A stretch of DNA of 64,000 nt, taken from positions 1,054,001 through 1,118,000 of the forward strand of contig NZ_JAPJZK010000001.1 in the NCBI RefSeq assembly GCF_026309355.1, read 5' to 3'. Both the position numbers and the translations under genes were made by a program. The stretch is from Spartinivicinus marinus (GTDB lineage Bacteria; Pseudomonadota; Gammaproteobacteria; Pseudomonadales; Zooshikellaceae). Positions 32,325 to 43,973 of this stretch are shown piece by piece. Every line of letters begins with the position of its first letter. Position 1 is the stretch's first letter. A model generated the notes under the pieces. The model did no database searches. It saw nothing but the letters and a program-made list of their open reading frames with translations, and was not told the DNA's origin.

Positions 32325-33269
32325 TCAAACCTGCTTTACCCTTAGTTCCTTTGGCATCGAAAACACCACATTTTCTTCACAGCCATGTAACTCTTCTGGA
32401 GCATCAGCACCTAGCTGTTGTAGTCGGTTGATAACCTTTTTAACCAGAACCTCTGGTGCTGATGCTCCAGCGGTTAAGCCTATATTATTGGTATTTTTCA
32501 ACCATTCTGCTTGTATCTCATCTTCGTTATCAATGAGATAAGCCGTAGCACCTATCCGCTCAGCCAGCTCTCGCAAACGATTAGAGTTTGAGCTATTTGG
32601 AGACCCTACAACTAACACTAAATCACACTGAGCAGCCAAGTCTTTAACTGCATCCTGCCGGTTTTGGGTCGCATAGCAAATATCATCTTTTCGAGGCCCT
32701 TGGATTTTTGGGAAGTGGGCTCTCAAGGCATCAATAACTTTTGCCGTATCATCCATTGATAAAGTGGTTTGGGTAACATAAGCCAGTTTCTCTGGATTTT
32801 TTACTGCTAGCTTGGCAACATCCGCTTCATTTTCAACTAAATAAATATTACCACCATAACTGTAGTCGAACTGTCCCATGGTACCTTCAACTTCTGGGTG
32901 ACCATTGTGGCCGATCAGCACACACTCCATACCGTCACGACTATAGCGTGCCACTTCCATATGGACTTTGGTGACTAATGGACAAGTCGCATCAAATACT
33001 TTTAAGCCTCGCTCCTGCGCTTCATTTTGTACTGCTTTTGAAACACCATGGGCACTAAAAATGACAATGACATCATCAGGTACTTCATGAAGCTCATCAA
33101 CAAAAATTGCACCTCTTTCTTTGAGGTTTTCGACGACAAATTTGTTATGGACTACTTCATGACGGACATAAATAGGTGGGCCAAAGATATCCAACGCTCG
33201 GTTGACGATTTCAATGGCTCGATCAACCCCCGCGCAAAAGCCTCGTGGATTGGCTAATTTAATTTTCAT
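32325..33269 (-). CDS. ispH: 4-hydroxy-3-methylbut-2-enyl diphosphate reductase IspH
   Basis: 314 residues with the cluster cysteines C12 ([10 protein letters not shown]), C96 (DATCPLV) and a third in DDICYAT. This 4Fe-4S enzyme performs the last step of the MEP isoprenoid pathway, giving IPP and DMAPP for IspB and other enzymes. Its ATG overlaps the fkpB stop by one base (TAATG), so translation is coupled. The order ileS-lspA-fkpB-ispH is standard in this group. Confidence 0.97.
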   Translation of the reverse strand: MKIKLANPRGFCAGVDRAIEIVNRALDIFGPPIYVRHEVVHNKFVVENLKERGAIFVDELHEVPDDVIVIFSAHGVSKAVQNEAQERGLKVFDATCPLVTKVHMEVARYSRDGMECVLIGHNGHPEVEGTMGQFDYSYGGNIYLVENEADVAKLAVKNPEKLAYVTQTTLSMDDTAKVIDALRAHFPKIQGPRKDDICYATQNRQDAVKDLAAQCDLVLVVGSPNSSNSNRLRELAERIGATAYLIDNEDEIQAEWLKNTNNIGLTAGASAPEVLVKKVINRLQQLGADAPEELHGCEENVVFSMPKELRVKQV

Positions 33270-33745
33270 TAGCGACCCTCCTGATCAATCACCTGGTTTA
33301 CTTCATTTGCTGGCTCAACAGCTATTACTTTCACCTCAAAATTAAGGGTTTGTCCAGCTAAGGGATGATTAAAATCTATTTCAACCATTTTATCATCAAA
33401 CGACTTCACCACACCAGGCAACTCAGCTTTATTCGCATCAGCAAAAGACAAGACTAAGCCTGGGGATAATTCCATATCAGAAGCAAAAGACTTACGCGCA
33501 ATCCGCTGAATATTATTGGGGTTTGGCATACCAAACGCATACTCGGGGGTTAATACCAGCTCCTTGTAATCTCCTGCTTGTAAACCAAAAATGGTTTGCT
33601 CAAAATTTTCAGGTAAGTTGCCATCCCCTACCACAAATGTGACAGGTTGTTTGTCAAATGTTGAGTCAACTACCGCACCATCAGCTAGCTTCAAAGCAAA
33701 GTGCATGGTTACCTGACAGTTGGGACCTATGGCTAATGAAGTCAT
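33269..33745 (-). CDS. fkpB: FKBP-type peptidyl-prolyl isomerase FkpB (SlpA-like)
   Basis: 158 residues with an FKBP fold broken by an inserted flap (about residues 70-125), the SlyD/SlpA type. Motifs are GAVVDST near the start and [18 protein letters not shown]. It speeds proline isomerisation and has weak chaperone activity in the cytoplasm. Unlike SlyD there is no His/Cys-rich metal tail. It lies 12 bases after lspA and overlaps ispH. Confidence 0.93.
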   Translation of the reverse strand: MTSLAIGPNCQVTMHFALKLADGAVVDSTFDKQPVTFVVGDGNLPENFEQTIFGLQAGDYKELVLTPEYAFGMPNPNNIQRIARKSFASDMELSPGLVLSFADANKAELPGVVKSFDDKMVEIDFNHPLAGQTLNFEVKVIAVEPANEVNQVIDQEGR

Positions 33746-33757
33746 AAAACTGATTTC

Positions 33758-34222
33758 CTACTGCTGCTGAGGTTTTCTAAACATATCAATAACAAGCATC
33801 ACCGCACCCATACTGATAGCCGTATCTGCAATATTAAAAGCGGGGAAATAGTTATCTTGGTAATGTAATAAAAGAAAATCTACCACATGACCCAACACAA
33901 CCCTGTCATACAAGTTACCTAGCGCACCACCTAAAATAAGCGCTAATGCAATGGCCTGCCAACGCTCATATTCCTTCAGTTTTTTTAGCCATAAGACTAA
34001 AAAAACACTCACAGCGATGGCAATAACACTAAAAAACCAACGCTGCCAACCACCGGCATCACTTAAAAAGCTAAAGGCTGCACCTGTATTATAAGCTAAG
34101 GTAAAACCAAAAACAGGCAAAATTGGCACCAGCTCGCGAAACTGCAGCACATCCACAGCGACGGCTTTAGTCACTTGATCAAGAATGATGACCAATACAG
34201 AAATCCATAACCATTTCAACAT
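33758..34222 (-). CDS. lspA: Lipoprotein signal peptidase LspA
   Basis: 154 residues with four membrane helices. The two catalytic aspartates are in NLYDRVVLGHVVDFL and FNIADTAIS. It cleaves the signal peptide of diacylated prolipoproteins, such as BamD in this window. It follows ileS in the same direction, but a terminator hairpin lies between them. Confidence 0.96.
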   Translation of the reverse strand: MLKWLWISVLVIILDQVTKAVAVDVLQFRELVPILPVFGFTLAYNTGAAFSFLSDAGGWQRWFFSVIAIAVSVFLVLWLKKLKEYERWQAIALALILGGALGNLYDRVVLGHVVDFLLLHYQDNYFPAFNIADTAISMGAVMLVIDMFRKPQQQ

Positions 34223-34272
34223 AGTCTTCTCTACACCTATATACCCTTCACTTTAGGTATAATTCCGATAAC

Positions 34273-34309
34273 AAAAAGCCACCCTACATTAACTGTTAGA
34301 GTGGCTTTA
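34273..34309. terminator. Hairpin between ileS and lspA
   Basis: Arms AAAGCCAC and GTGGCTTT with an imperfectly paired extension; a T run follows on the minus strand. It may attenuate transcription from ileS into lspA-fkpB-ispH rather than stop it fully, since these genes usually form one operon. Confidence 0.7.
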
Positions 34310-34342
34310 TTTCATTAATGCCTACAACCAAAATTTTCTTGG

Positions 34343-37165
34343 TTATGCATATAAGCGTTTTTCTCCTGCTCCTGCCACATTCTCAACGCAGCGACCACAC
34401 AATTCTGTATGTTCAGTATGCTGCCCTACATCCTCACGGCGATGCCAGCAGCGTACACATTTTGAATGACTTAAGCTATGCACAGCTAATTTTAACCCTT
34501 CTAACTCAGTCTCCACTGCACTTTCATCAGACTCAGTCAATGATTTCACTTCTGCCTGTGAAGTGATTAAAACAAACCGTAATTCATCACTTAAGGCAGT
34601 CAGCACTGGTTGCAACTTATCTGAGGCATACAAAGTGACAGCCGCTTCTAAAGAGCCACCAATCTTTCCTTCATTTCTGGCAGCCTCTAGCGCCTTGTTC
34701 ACAGCTGTCTTCACTTGTAAGACCTGCTGCCAATAATTTCTATCCATAATTGAAGACTCAGGCAGTTGCTCCAATTTGTCGTACCAAGTAGTTAGCTGTA
34801 CTGACTCGGCCCGCTCTCCTGGAATCGCTTGCCAGATTTCTTCAGCGGTAAAGCTAAGAATTGGCGCAACCCAGCGGCTGAATGCTTCAATAATATGATA
34901 TAGCGCCGTTTGTGCACTGCGACGAGCTAAACTGTCGGCTTGAGTGGTGTACTGTCGATCTTTAATGATATCCAGATAAAAGCCGCCCATATCCAGCGAA
35001 CAGAAATGATGGACTTTTTGATAAATCTGAATTAATTCATAGCTGTCATAGGCTGCAACTATTTCTTGCTGTAATTGATAAGCTCTATCAACAGCCCACT
35101 GATCTAATGCCAGCATTTCATTAAATGGCACTAAGTGTTCAGTTGGTTCAAACCCATGCAAATTAGACAACAAGAACCGTGCTGTATTACGAATACGACG
35201 ATAGGCGTCTGCGGTGCGCTTTAAAATTTCGTCAGAAACGGACATTTCAGAACTATAGTCAGTGGCTGCCACCCACAACCGTAAAATATCAGCACCTAAG
35301 CTGTTAACCACTTCTTGTGGTGCCACCACATTACCCACCGACTTAGACATTTTGCGGCCTTGTGCATCCACGGTAAAACCATGGGTTAACACGGCTTTAT
35401 AGGGTGCTTCGCCGCGAGTGGCGATGGCTGTTTTCAGTGATGACTGGAACCATCCTCGATGCTGGTCAGAGCCTTCCAGATACAAATCAGCAGGGAACTG
35501 CAGTTCTTCACGCTGCTCCAGTACTGCCGCATGAGTAACACCTGAATCAAACCAAACGTCTAAAGTGTCGGTCACTTTAGTATATTGATCTGCTTCATCA
35601 CCAAGTAGCGCCTCTGTATCTAATGCAAACCAAGCATCTATACCTTTTTCCTCTACCTTTTTAGCAACGGTTTCAATCAATTCAGAGGTATTTGGATGTA
35701 ACTCTTGGGTTTCTTTATTAATAAATAAAGCAATAGGTACACCCCAAGTACGCTGACGGGAAATACACCAGTCAGGGCTACTTTCCAGCATCGCTTCGAT
35801 ACGGTTTTGTCCCCAGGCGGGTGTCCACTGCACTTTTTTTACAGCCGCTTCAGCTTGTTCTAATAACCCTTGCTGCTCCATGCTAACAAACCACTGTGGG
35901 GTCGCCCGAAAAATCAGTGGCGTTTTCGTCCGCCAACAATGAGGATAGCTGTGAGTAATTTTGCTTTGACGAACCAATTTGCTTTGCTCTTCTAAAACCG
36001 CAACAATTTTTTCATCAACTTTATAAACATGTTCGCCCGCAAATAGCTCCGTACTTTCCCGATAAACACCACCATCATCGATCAGGTTCAAAGTACCAAG
36101 GCCATACTGCTTGCCCACATTAAAGTCATCCACACCATGATCAGGTGCCGTATGAACAGCACCAGTACCAGCATCAGTGGTCACATGATCACCTAAAATC
36201 ACAGGCACTTGCTTGTTATAAAACGGGTGTTGTAAGGCTAAATGATCTAAATCGCTTCCTTTGCAAGTGGCCAGCACTTCATAAGCGGTTACCTCATAGC
36301 GCTGCATGATGGCCTCCACCATATCAGCAGCCAAAACAACCCGCTCAGCACCTTGGCCAAGATCTACTTGCACTAGTGCATAATTCAACTCTTTGTGTAC
36401 AGCAACGGCTTGGTTAGCTGGCAACGTCCACGGAGTGGTAGTCCAGATGATTACACTGACAGGACCAGCACCTTTATCCGCGATGTTAAAGTGGTTTAAG
36501 ACTGTCGCCTGATCAACAACACTAAAACGCACATCAATTGAAAATGAAGTTTTATCCTGATACTCCACTTCCGCTTCTGCTAGTGCAGAGCCACCGACCA
36601 CACTCCAATAAACAGGCTTATAGCCTTTATGCAAATGACCATTTTTAGCGATACGGCCCAAGGCACGAATAATATCTGCCTCAAACTGATAATTCATAGT
36701 GAGGTATGGGTTTTCCCAATCCCCTAATACACCTAAGCGAATAAAGTCTTTCTTTTGTCCAGCCACTTGTTTGGACGCATATTTACGGCATTCTTTTCTA
36801 AATGCTGGGTAATCAACCTTACTCCCTGCTTTACCAATTTTTTTCTCAACATTATGTTCAATGGGCAGGCCATGACAGTCCCAACCAGGAACATAAGGTG
36901 CGTCGTAACCACTTAAGGTTTTCGACTTAACAATAATATCTTTTAATATTTTGTTAACAGCATGCCCAATGTGAATATCACCATTTGCATAAGGAGGGCC
37001 ATCATGAAGAATGAATTTTTCCCGGCCTTTACTGATGTTCCGAATTTGCTGGTAAAGGCCCATTTTGTTCCAACGAGTGAGCATTTGTGGTTCACGCTGA
37101 GCCAAGTTAGCTTTCATAGGAAAGCTGGTTTTGGGTAAGTTTAATGTCGATTTATAATCTGTCAT
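34343..37165 (-). CDS. ileS: Isoleucyl-tRNA synthetase IleS
   Basis: I take the ATG at 37165 (940 residues, [11 protein letters not shown]), which matches the E. coli start; an upstream in-frame start at 37207 adds 14 residues without family support. Class I motifs are [10 protein letters not shown] near the N-terminus and KMSKS. The editing domain holds [11 protein letters not shown], and a C-terminal zinc site has CVRCW and CGRC. It charges tRNA-Ile and edits valine. Confidence 0.97.
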   Translation of the reverse strand: MTDYKSTLNLPKTSFPMKANLAQREPQMLTRWNKMGLYQQIRNISKGREKFILHDGPPYANGDIHIGHAVNKILKDIIVKSKTLSGYDAPYVPGWDCHGLPIEHNVEKKIGKAGSKVDYPAFRKECRKYASKQVAGQKKDFIRLGVLGDWENPYLTMNYQFEADIIRALGRIAKNGHLHKGYKPVYWSVVGGSALAEAEVEYQDKTSFSIDVRFSVVDQATVLNHFNIADKGAGPVSVIIWTTTPWTLPANQAVAVHKELNYALVQVDLGQGAERVVLAADMVEAIMQRYEVTAYEVLATCKGSDLDHLALQHPFYNKQVPVILGDHVTTDAGTGAVHTAPDHGVDDFNVGKQYGLGTLNLIDDGGVYRESTELFAGEHVYKVDEKIVAVLEEQSKLVRQSKITHSYPHCWRTKTPLIFRATPQWFVSMEQQGLLEQAEAAVKKVQWTPAWGQNRIEAMLESSPDWCISRQRTWGVPIALFINKETQELHPNTSELIETVAKKVEEKGIDAWFALDTEALLGDEADQYTKVTDTLDVWFDSGVTHAAVLEQREELQFPADLYLEGSDQHRGWFQSSLKTAIATRGEAPYKAVLTHGFTVDAQGRKMSKSVGNVVAPQEVVNSLGADILRLWVAATDYSSEMSVSDEILKRTADAYRRIRNTARFLLSNLHGFEPTEHLVPFNEMLALDQWAVDRAYQLQQEIVAAYDSYELIQIYQKVHHFCSLDMGGFYLDIIKDRQYTTQADSLARRSAQTALYHIIEAFSRWVAPILSFTAEEIWQAIPGERAESVQLTTWYDKLEQLPESSIMDRNYWQQVLQVKTAVNKALEAARNEGKIGGSLEAAVTLYASDKLQPVLTALSDELRFVLITSQAEVKSLTESDESAVETELEGLKLAVHSLSHSKCVRCWHRREDVGQHTEHTELCGRCVENVAGAGEKRLYA

Positions 37166-37272
37166 GATGGTTAATACCAAACGCTCTGTTAACAAACACT
37201 CCTTCACGAATACTTTTAGTGCCGGTGACCAATAACTAGTCTCCCTAAAATGCCTTCGCTTTGGTTATGATA

Positions 37273-38205
37273 CTATAATTGGGCAATTAAAAGATTGCGG
37301 GCAATGCTTATATCCTGCTGAATCGCCGCTTGCAACTCAGGTAAGCCACTAAATGCTTTTTCATCTCTGATTTTCTGCAGGAATTCAACTGCCATTCGCT
37401 GACCGTACAAATTTCCCTGGAAGTCGAATAAGTGTACTTCCAACGATGGCTGGCGACCATTAATTGTGGGACGAATACCTAAATTAGCCACGCCACTAAA
37501 GCGCTGTTCACCAATGATAGCTTTAATGGCAAACACACCACTACAAGGCAGCTGAAGACGATTGAGTTTTATATTCGCAGTAGGCACACCCAGCTGACGA
37601 CCAAGTTTTTGGCCATGAATGACCTTACCACAAATCTGAAAAGGACGACCTAACAAGTGTTTAACCTGCTGAAACTTACCAGCAAAAGCAAGCTGTCTAA
37701 TCCGGGTACTACTAATTCTTTCCCCATCATCAGTGGTTACTGTTTCTGTTGGTTTCACTACAAAACCACAACGCTGCCCTGCCTCAGTTAGTTTTTTGAA
37801 GTCACCACTACGGTCACAGCCAAACCGAAAATCATCACCCACTACCAAATGCTTAACCTGGAGCCCTTGCACCAACACCCGGTCGATAAACTGATCTGCC
37901 GACAACTGTTGTAGTTTTTGATCAAAATACAAACACAGCAGTTGATCGATGCCCAATTTCGCAAAACAGTGATATTTTTCAGCAAAACTAGTGAGTCGGC
38001 CAGGTGCCTGCTGTGGAGTTAAATACTCTCTCGGTTGTGGCTCAAAGGTAATGACCGTAACCGGTAATGACCGTTGCTTAGCTTCTGCTTGTAAGCTGGC
38101 TAAAATACGCTGATGGCCTCGATGGACACCATCAAAATTGCCAATTGTGGCTACACAGCCTTGATGTTCCGGCTTTAAGTTGTGAAGACCACGAATTAAG
38201 CGCAT
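37273..38205 (-). CDS. ribF: Bifunctional riboflavin kinase / FMN adenylyltransferase RibF
   Basis: 310 residues from ATG 38205 (MRLIRGLHNL); a longer frame to 38271 lacks family support. The N-terminal adenylyltransferase domain has TIGNFDGVHRGHQ, and the C-terminal riboflavin kinase domain has GVPTANI. It makes FMN and FAD, used for example by the flavodoxin encoded at 45 kb. It lies between murJ and ileS on the same strand. Confidence 0.95.
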   Translation of the reverse strand: MRLIRGLHNLKPEHQGCVATIGNFDGVHRGHQRILASLQAEAKQRSLPVTVITFEPQPREYLTPQQAPGRLTSFAEKYHCFAKLGIDQLLCLYFDQKLQQLSADQFIDRVLVQGLQVKHLVVGDDFRFGCDRSGDFKKLTEAGQRCGFVVKPTETVTTDDGERISSTRIRQLAFAGKFQQVKHLLGRPFQICGKVIHGQKLGRQLGVPTANIKLNRLQLPCSGVFAIKAIIGEQRFSGVANLGIRPTINGRQPSLEVHLFDFQGNLYGQRMAVEFLQKIRDEKAFSGLPELQAAIQQDISIARNLLIAQL

Positions 38206-38282
38206 GAAAAATCCTAATCTAGTGAATTTAACGAAATGGCTGATTATATCGTAGCTATAACCAGAAAACACCCGTATAGAGT

Positions 38283-39848
38283 TTAATGCTTAAACTGTCG
38301 TGGGCGAATCCCAACCAGTAATAACACTAAAGCGTAAGCTAGCACTCCAGCACCAACCAAAATTGCCACAGACACCGCCCTATCAAACCAACTCCAACCC
38401 AACCATTGCTCAACAGGGGCTACCAGATAAAAAATTAACCCTCCCATTACTCCATTCGCTAACAGCAACTGAGCTAAATATTTAAACCAGCCTGGTTGCA
38501 ATTGAAATACCTGGGAACGGTAAAGCCCCCAAAATAACAACCCTGCATTAAAAAAGGCTGATAATGACGTTGCCAAGGCTAGTCCAGTATGTTTGAGGGG
38601 GTAAACCAAAATTAAATTAAATACCATATTGGCAATCATGGCTTTTATAGCGATGCCTACTGGTGTTTTAGTATCTTGTCGGGCGTAATAGCCAGGCGCT
38701 AACACCTTAATCAGCATAAATGCCAGCAGTCCAGAGGCATAGGCCCTTAAACTCAACGATGCCATATACACATCGTTGTCAGTCATCTGCCCATGATGAA
38801 ACAACGTAGCAAGCAGTGGTTCAGCCAATATAAATAAAGCGACAGCAGAAGGCAGACCAATCAGCAACACCATCCTCACCGCCCAATCCAAGGTTTTAGC
38901 AAAAGCGTCTGTTGAATCAGCCGCATGCTTATGGGATAAACTGGGTAAAATTACTGTAGCAATGGCAATCCCAAAAATCCCCAAGGGCAGCTCCGAAAGC
39001 CTGTCTGAGTAATACAACCAAGACACGCTACCACTTACCAAAAAAGAAGCCAGTACAGTATCAAGCAATAGGTTTATCTGACTCACTGAAACACCAAACA
39101 AAGCGGGCAGCATCAGCTTCATGATACGTTTTACCCCCTCATGTTTTGCTCCCCAGCGAGGCCCCGGTAAACAGTGAATGTTAGCCAAAAATGGTAACTG
39201 AAAAACCAGTTGAACAATGCCTGCAATCACCACCCCCCAAGCCAATGCCATCACTGGCACATCCAAATAAGGGCTTAGAAAAATGGCACAACCAATTAAT
39301 GTAATATTTAGCAAGACTGGCGTAAAAGCTGGTACAGCAAAACGACCAAAGCTATTCAGCACTGAGCCAGCAAAAGCCGTTAGTGATATTAGTAACAAAT
39401 AGGGAAAGGTCAGGCGCAACAGCTCCCCCGCTAATGCCATTTTTTCTGGCATATCATGAAAACCAGGAGCAAATAACATCACTAGCCAAGGAGCCAATAG
39501 TACTCCCACTATGGTGGTTAGCATTAAAATCGTTGCCAGAGTCCCTACTGTACTGGCAATTAGCAACTGCACCTCAGCAAAACTGCGCTTGGTTTTATAC
39601 TCTGAAAGTACTGGGACAAATGCTTGCGAAAAAGCCCCTTCAGCAAATAAACGGCGCAAAAAATTAGGGATTTTGAAAGCCACGAAAAAAGCGTCTGCTT
39701 CAGCTTTAGCGCCAAAATAATTGGCAATTACAATATCTCTTGCTAACCCCAGCACTCTGGAAAGCATTGTCATCACACCTACCAATAAGCTGGATTTTAA
39801 TAATCCTTTAGGCTTACTGGTAGGCTGTTCAACTGAATTATCTGACAT
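38283..39848 (-). CDS. murJ: Lipid II flippase MurJ
   Basis: 521 residues with about 14 membrane helices, an MVF/MOP superfamily protein that flips lipid II for peptidoglycan synthesis. The conserved start region MLSRVLGLARD and RRLFAEGAFSQAFVP are present. I prefer the ATG at 39848, with AGG upstream, over a GTG at 39878. It is divergent from rpsT and 77 bases upstream of ribF. Confidence 0.95.
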   Translation of the reverse strand: MSDNSVEQPTSKPKGLLKSSLLVGVMTMLSRVLGLARDIVIANYFGAKAEADAFFVAFKIPNFLRRLFAEGAFSQAFVPVLSEYKTKRSFAEVQLLIASTVGTLATILMLTTIVGVLLAPWLVMLFAPGFHDMPEKMALAGELLRLTFPYLLLISLTAFAGSVLNSFGRFAVPAFTPVLLNITLIGCAIFLSPYLDVPVMALAWGVVIAGIVQLVFQLPFLANIHCLPGPRWGAKHEGVKRIMKLMLPALFGVSVSQINLLLDTVLASFLVSGSVSWLYYSDRLSELPLGIFGIAIATVILPSLSHKHAADSTDAFAKTLDWAVRMVLLIGLPSAVALFILAEPLLATLFHHGQMTDNDVYMASLSLRAYASGLLAFMLIKVLAPGYYARQDTKTPVGIAIKAMIANMVFNLILVYPLKHTGLALATSLSAFFNAGLLFWGLYRSQVFQLQPGWFKYLAQLLLANGVMGGLIFYLVAPVEQWLGWSWFDRAVSVAILVGAGVLAYALVLLLVGIRPRQFKH

Positions 39849-40050
39849 ATCAAAACCTAAGCCAGTGGAGGGCGTCACTAAAGGCGAGGGTTAGAAATAT
39901 GGTACAACCTAGCCTCCCTACTTTAGATTTAGAGGCTGTCGCAAAAGCTAGCAGCTATGGCCTGCTGCCTATAGCAGACACTAGACTTCTTTCCAACAAC
40001 CTTTTGTAACACCCTAAGGTAGAAACAGGAGCAGTATTATACGCTGATTA

Positions 40051-40080
40051 GTATAACGATGAGCTAGCTTATCGTTATAC
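40051..40080. repeat. 30-base near-perfect palindrome upstream of rpsT
   Basis: Arms GTATAACGAT (40051-40060) and ATCGTTATAC (40071-40080) surround the palindromic core AGCTAGCT; only one base pair of the 30-base element breaks symmetry. No T run follows, so it is not a normal terminator. It lies about 120 bases before rpsT and 200 before murJ. The rest of the 352-base murJ-rpsT gap (39849-40200) must hold both promoters, but I cannot place them confidently. Confidence 0.7.
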
Positions 40081-40200
40081 AATGGCTATAGTGTTCACAG
40101 GTAGCTGCCACTCATTAGGACAAATATTGACAAGTGTCTTGCAAGTAGGCATAGTGGCGCGTCTTTAATTTAGTGCATATAGAATTCGAGGACCAAGACG

Positions 40201-40467
40201 GTGGCAAACTCTCCCTCTGCAAAAAAACGTGCGCGCCAGGCTGAATCACGTCGTCAACACAATGCCAGCCTGCGCTCATATGTTCGTACAGTAATCAAAA
40301 AGGTTATTGCTGCAATTGAAGCAAAAGACCTGGAACAAGCTCAAGCAGCTTACACTGCAGCTGTACCTGTTATCGACAGAATGGCTGACAAAGGCATCAT
40401 TCACAAAAACAAAGCTGCTCGTCATAAAAGCCGCCTAAATGCCAAAATCAAAGCATTAGCTGCTTAA
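40201..40467 (+). CDS. rpsT: 30S ribosomal protein S20
   Basis: 88 residues starting [15 protein letters not shown], the classic basic S20. The start codon is GTG with a GAGGA ribosome site 13 bases before it; rare start codons are typical of rpsT (UUG in E. coli) and fit translational self-limitation. A strong terminator follows. Confidence 0.98.
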   Translation: MANSPSAKKRARQAESRRQHNASLRSYVRTVIKKVIAAIEAKDLEQAQAAYTAAVPVIDRMADKGIIHKNKAARHKSRLNAKIKALAA

Positions 40468-40482
40468 GACTAAAGTGAATGC

Positions 40483-40511
40483 AAAAAAACCGGCAAATGC
40501 CGGTTTTTTTT
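40483..40511. terminator. Terminator after rpsT, shared with proB
   Basis: Arms AACCGGC and GCCGGTT around AAAT, flanked by an A run and a T run, between the convergent rpsT and proB. Confidence 0.92.
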
Positions 40512-40521
40512 ATTTTGGCGC

Positions 40522-41646
40522 TTAGACTAGCACCAGATTATCTCTATGAATTAACTCAGGTTCATCCACATAGCCCAAAATAGCCTGAATTTGATGACTG
40601 GGCTTACCCACGACTTTTGCTGCTTCAAGCGCATTATAATTAACTAATCCTCTGGCAATTTCCTGGTGATTTTCATCAACACAAGCCACCATCTCTCCTC
40701 GCTGAAACTCGCCTGAAACTGCTTTCACCCCAACAGGTAATAAACTACGTCCCTCTTGTCTCAGCACTCGAGCCGCACCCTGGTCCAACACCAGCTGGCC
40801 TTTGGTTCTTAAATGTCCTGCTAGCCACTGCTTTCGTGCAACTAATCGCTCATGTTCAGGCAGCAGCAAAGTGCCTAACAACTCAGCTTGTTGCAAGCGT
40901 GTTAACACTCTGGCTTCTCGCCCCCCTACAATTACAGTAGCCGCACCGGAGCGCGCAGCTAGTCTTGCAGCTCTCAACTTAGTAGCCATTCCACCACGCC
41001 CCAGCTGCCCACTGCCACCAGAAGCCATCAAATCCAGTTTAGGATCACTGGCCATTACCTCAGAAACCAATTCAGCAGTAGGTTCTTGTCGAGGATCTGC
41101 CGTCATAAGTCCCTGCTGGTCAGTCATGATTACCAATAGATCAGCTTCAATCAGGTTAGCAACCAAAGCGCCCAGGGTATCGTTGTCACCAAAGCGAATT
41201 TCATCCGTCACTACTGTGTCATTCTCATTAACCACAGGGATAACACCCAGCCCTAGTAAAGACCTGAGTGTACTTCTCGCATTGAGATAACGCTGCCGAT
41301 CAGATAAATCAGCATGAGTCAGCAATACCTGCGCCGTGGTCATGCCATGGGTGTCAAAGTGGCTTTCATACGCTTGGACCAACCCCATCTGCCCAACAGC
41401 AGCCGCTGCTTGTAACTCGTGAATAGCACTTGGTCGAGCTGTCCAACCTAAGCGAGACATTCCCGCCGCTACGGAGCCAGACGAAACCAAAACAATTTCA
41501 TGGCCTAGCCGACTTAGCTCGGCTATTTGATCAACCCAACCCGCCATTGATTGGGTATCAAGCCGCTTGCCATTATCTGTTAATAACGCACTGCCAATTT
41601 TTATTACCCAGCGCTTAGCCTGGGTTAACAACTGTCGCTTACTCAT
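40522..41646 (-). CDS. proB: Glutamate 5-kinase ProB
   Basis: 374 residues: an N-terminal amino-acid kinase domain ([28 protein letters not shown]) and a C-terminal PUA domain (about 280-374). It phosphorylates glutamate in the first step of proline synthesis, also important under salt stress. It lies nine bases after obgE, so the two are co-transcribed, the usual obgE-proB pairing in Pseudomonas. Confidence 0.97.
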   Translation of the reverse strand: MSKRQLLTQAKRWVIKIGSALLTDNGKRLDTQSMAGWVDQIAELSRLGHEIVLVSSGSVAAGMSRLGWTARPSAIHELQAAAAVGQMGLVQAYESHFDTHGMTTAQVLLTHADLSDRQRYLNARSTLRSLLGLGVIPVVNENDTVVTDEIRFGDNDTLGALVANLIEADLLVIMTDQQGLMTADPRQEPTAELVSEVMASDPKLDLMASGGSGQLGRGGMATKLRAARLAARSGAATVIVGGREARVLTRLQQAELLGTLLLPEHERLVARKQWLAGHLRTKGQLVLDQGAARVLRQEGRSLLPVGVKAVSGEFQRGEMVACVDENHQEIARGLVNYNALEAAKVVGKPSHQIQAILGYVDEPELIHRDNLVLV

Positions 41647-41655
41647 TTTCTTAGC

Positions 41656-42858
<1,203 letters not shown>

Positions 42859-42920
42859 TCAACCTCCCGGCCAGATACTTATTCAATGTTAAAAGCCCTT
42901 TAAAAATTTAGGCCTGATAC

Positions 42921-42950
42921 AAAAAAGCCCCGTCAGAGACGGGGCTTTTT
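42921..42950 (-). terminator. Terminator between rpmA and obgE
   Basis: Arms AAGCCCCGTC and GACGGGGCTT around four bases, followed by a T run on the minus strand. It ends or attenuates the rplU-rpmA transcript before obgE. Confidence 0.9.
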
Positions 42951-42966
42951 CAAGGTATTTGCTTTC

Positions 42967-43224
42967 TTAGACCGCCTCAATACGTACAAACTTACGCTTG
43001 CTCGGGCCTTTTACTTCAAATACAACTTTACCGTCTGCTTTTGCAAACAATGTGTGGTCTTTACCCAGACCTACATTGTCTCCAGCGTGAAAACGTGTAC
43101 CACGCTGACGAACTAAAATGTTACCGGCCTTAACAACCTGACCACCAAAGCGCTTCACACCAAGGCGTTTACTTTCTGAGTCGCGACCGTTACGGGTACT
43201 ACCACCTGCTTTCTTGTGAGCCAT
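42967..43224 (-). CDS. rpmA: 50S ribosomal protein L27
   Basis: 85 residues beginning [15 protein letters not shown], the standard L27 N-terminus that reaches the peptidyl transferase centre; there is no cleavable Firmicutes-type leader. It is 19 bases after rplU on the same strand. Confidence 0.98.
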   Translation of the reverse strand: MAHKKAGGSTRNGRDSESKRLGVKRFGGQVVKAGNILVRQRGTRFHAGDNVGLGKDHTLFAKADGKVVFEVKGPSKRKFVRIEAV

Positions 43225-43243
43225 GATTCACCTCTCCTAAGAA

Positions 43244-43558
43244 TTAACCTGCATTAATGCCAGTGATCTTAACTTCTGTGAACCATTGACGATGGCCCAT
43301 TTGCTTACGATGGTGCTTACGGCGCTTGAACTTGATGATCTGAATCTTTTTACCACGGCCATGGCTTACTACTTCTGCAGCAACCTTAGCACCAGCAACT
43401 TCAGGAGCACCGATTTTTACTTCGCTACCGTTAGCAACTAAAAGTACTTGATCAAACTCGATGTTATCACCTGTGGCAACATCCAGTTTTTCCAGCTTAA
43501 GCGTGTCGCCTTCAGCAACGCGGTATTGTTTACCACCGCTAACAATCACAGCGTACAT
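43244..43558 (-). CDS. rplU: 50S ribosomal protein L21
   Basis: 104 residues beginning [14 protein letters not shown], with the basic RNA-binding segment [17 protein letters not shown]21 binds 23S rRNA domain II. It leads rplU-rpmA. Its leader carries two tandem hairpins that may have a regulatory role. Confidence 0.98.
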   Translation of the reverse strand: MYAVIVSGGKQYRVAEGDTLKLEKLDVATGDNIEFDQVLLVANGSEVKIGAPEVAGAKVAAEVVSHGRGKKIQIIKFKRRKHHRKQMGHRQWFTEVKITGINAG

Positions 43559-43585
43559 AATTTTTCTCCGAAAATCCTAAATTAA

Positions 43586-43618
43586 GCCTTTTTGTTAAAG
43601 GCATCCGGCAAACCGGAT
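43586..43618 (-). promoter_or_regulatory. Two abutting hairpins in the rplU leader
   Basis: In the minus-strand RNA, ATCCGG-TTTG-CCGGAT (43603-43618) is followed without a gap by GCCTTT-AACAA-AAAGGC (43586-43602), 28 bases before the rplU ATG. Both stems are perfect six-pair helices and neither is followed by a long T run. They may be a ribosomal-protein leader element. I see nothing else nameable in the 415-base rplU-ispB gap (43559-43973), which must also hold the ispB promoter. Confidence 0.55.
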
Positions 43619-43973
43619 TTCAGCTCGAAAAACCCTGCGCTTAGGTGGGCCCTGACTAACAGTAATATTTATGTCACTGACAGCTGGCTACCTCTCAAAC
43701 CCGCACATAATAGGACTAACAAACCCCATGTCGAGGCAGATATCACCTTAACCGACATAACAAAGCTAGTTTGAGTCCTGGATCTTCGAATTTGGGGCGT
43801 GCATTTTAAGGGATGTCAACCCTCTAAGCAAGCTTGCGATGTACCATTAACATCATGATCCAACACAACTTAATAGGTACAAGCATAGCTGATTTAAAGG
43901 ATCACCTTGACACTCCTGGCATCAACCCATAGGATTCGGCCCCATCCTAGCTGAATTTGCATGATTTGCTGAC

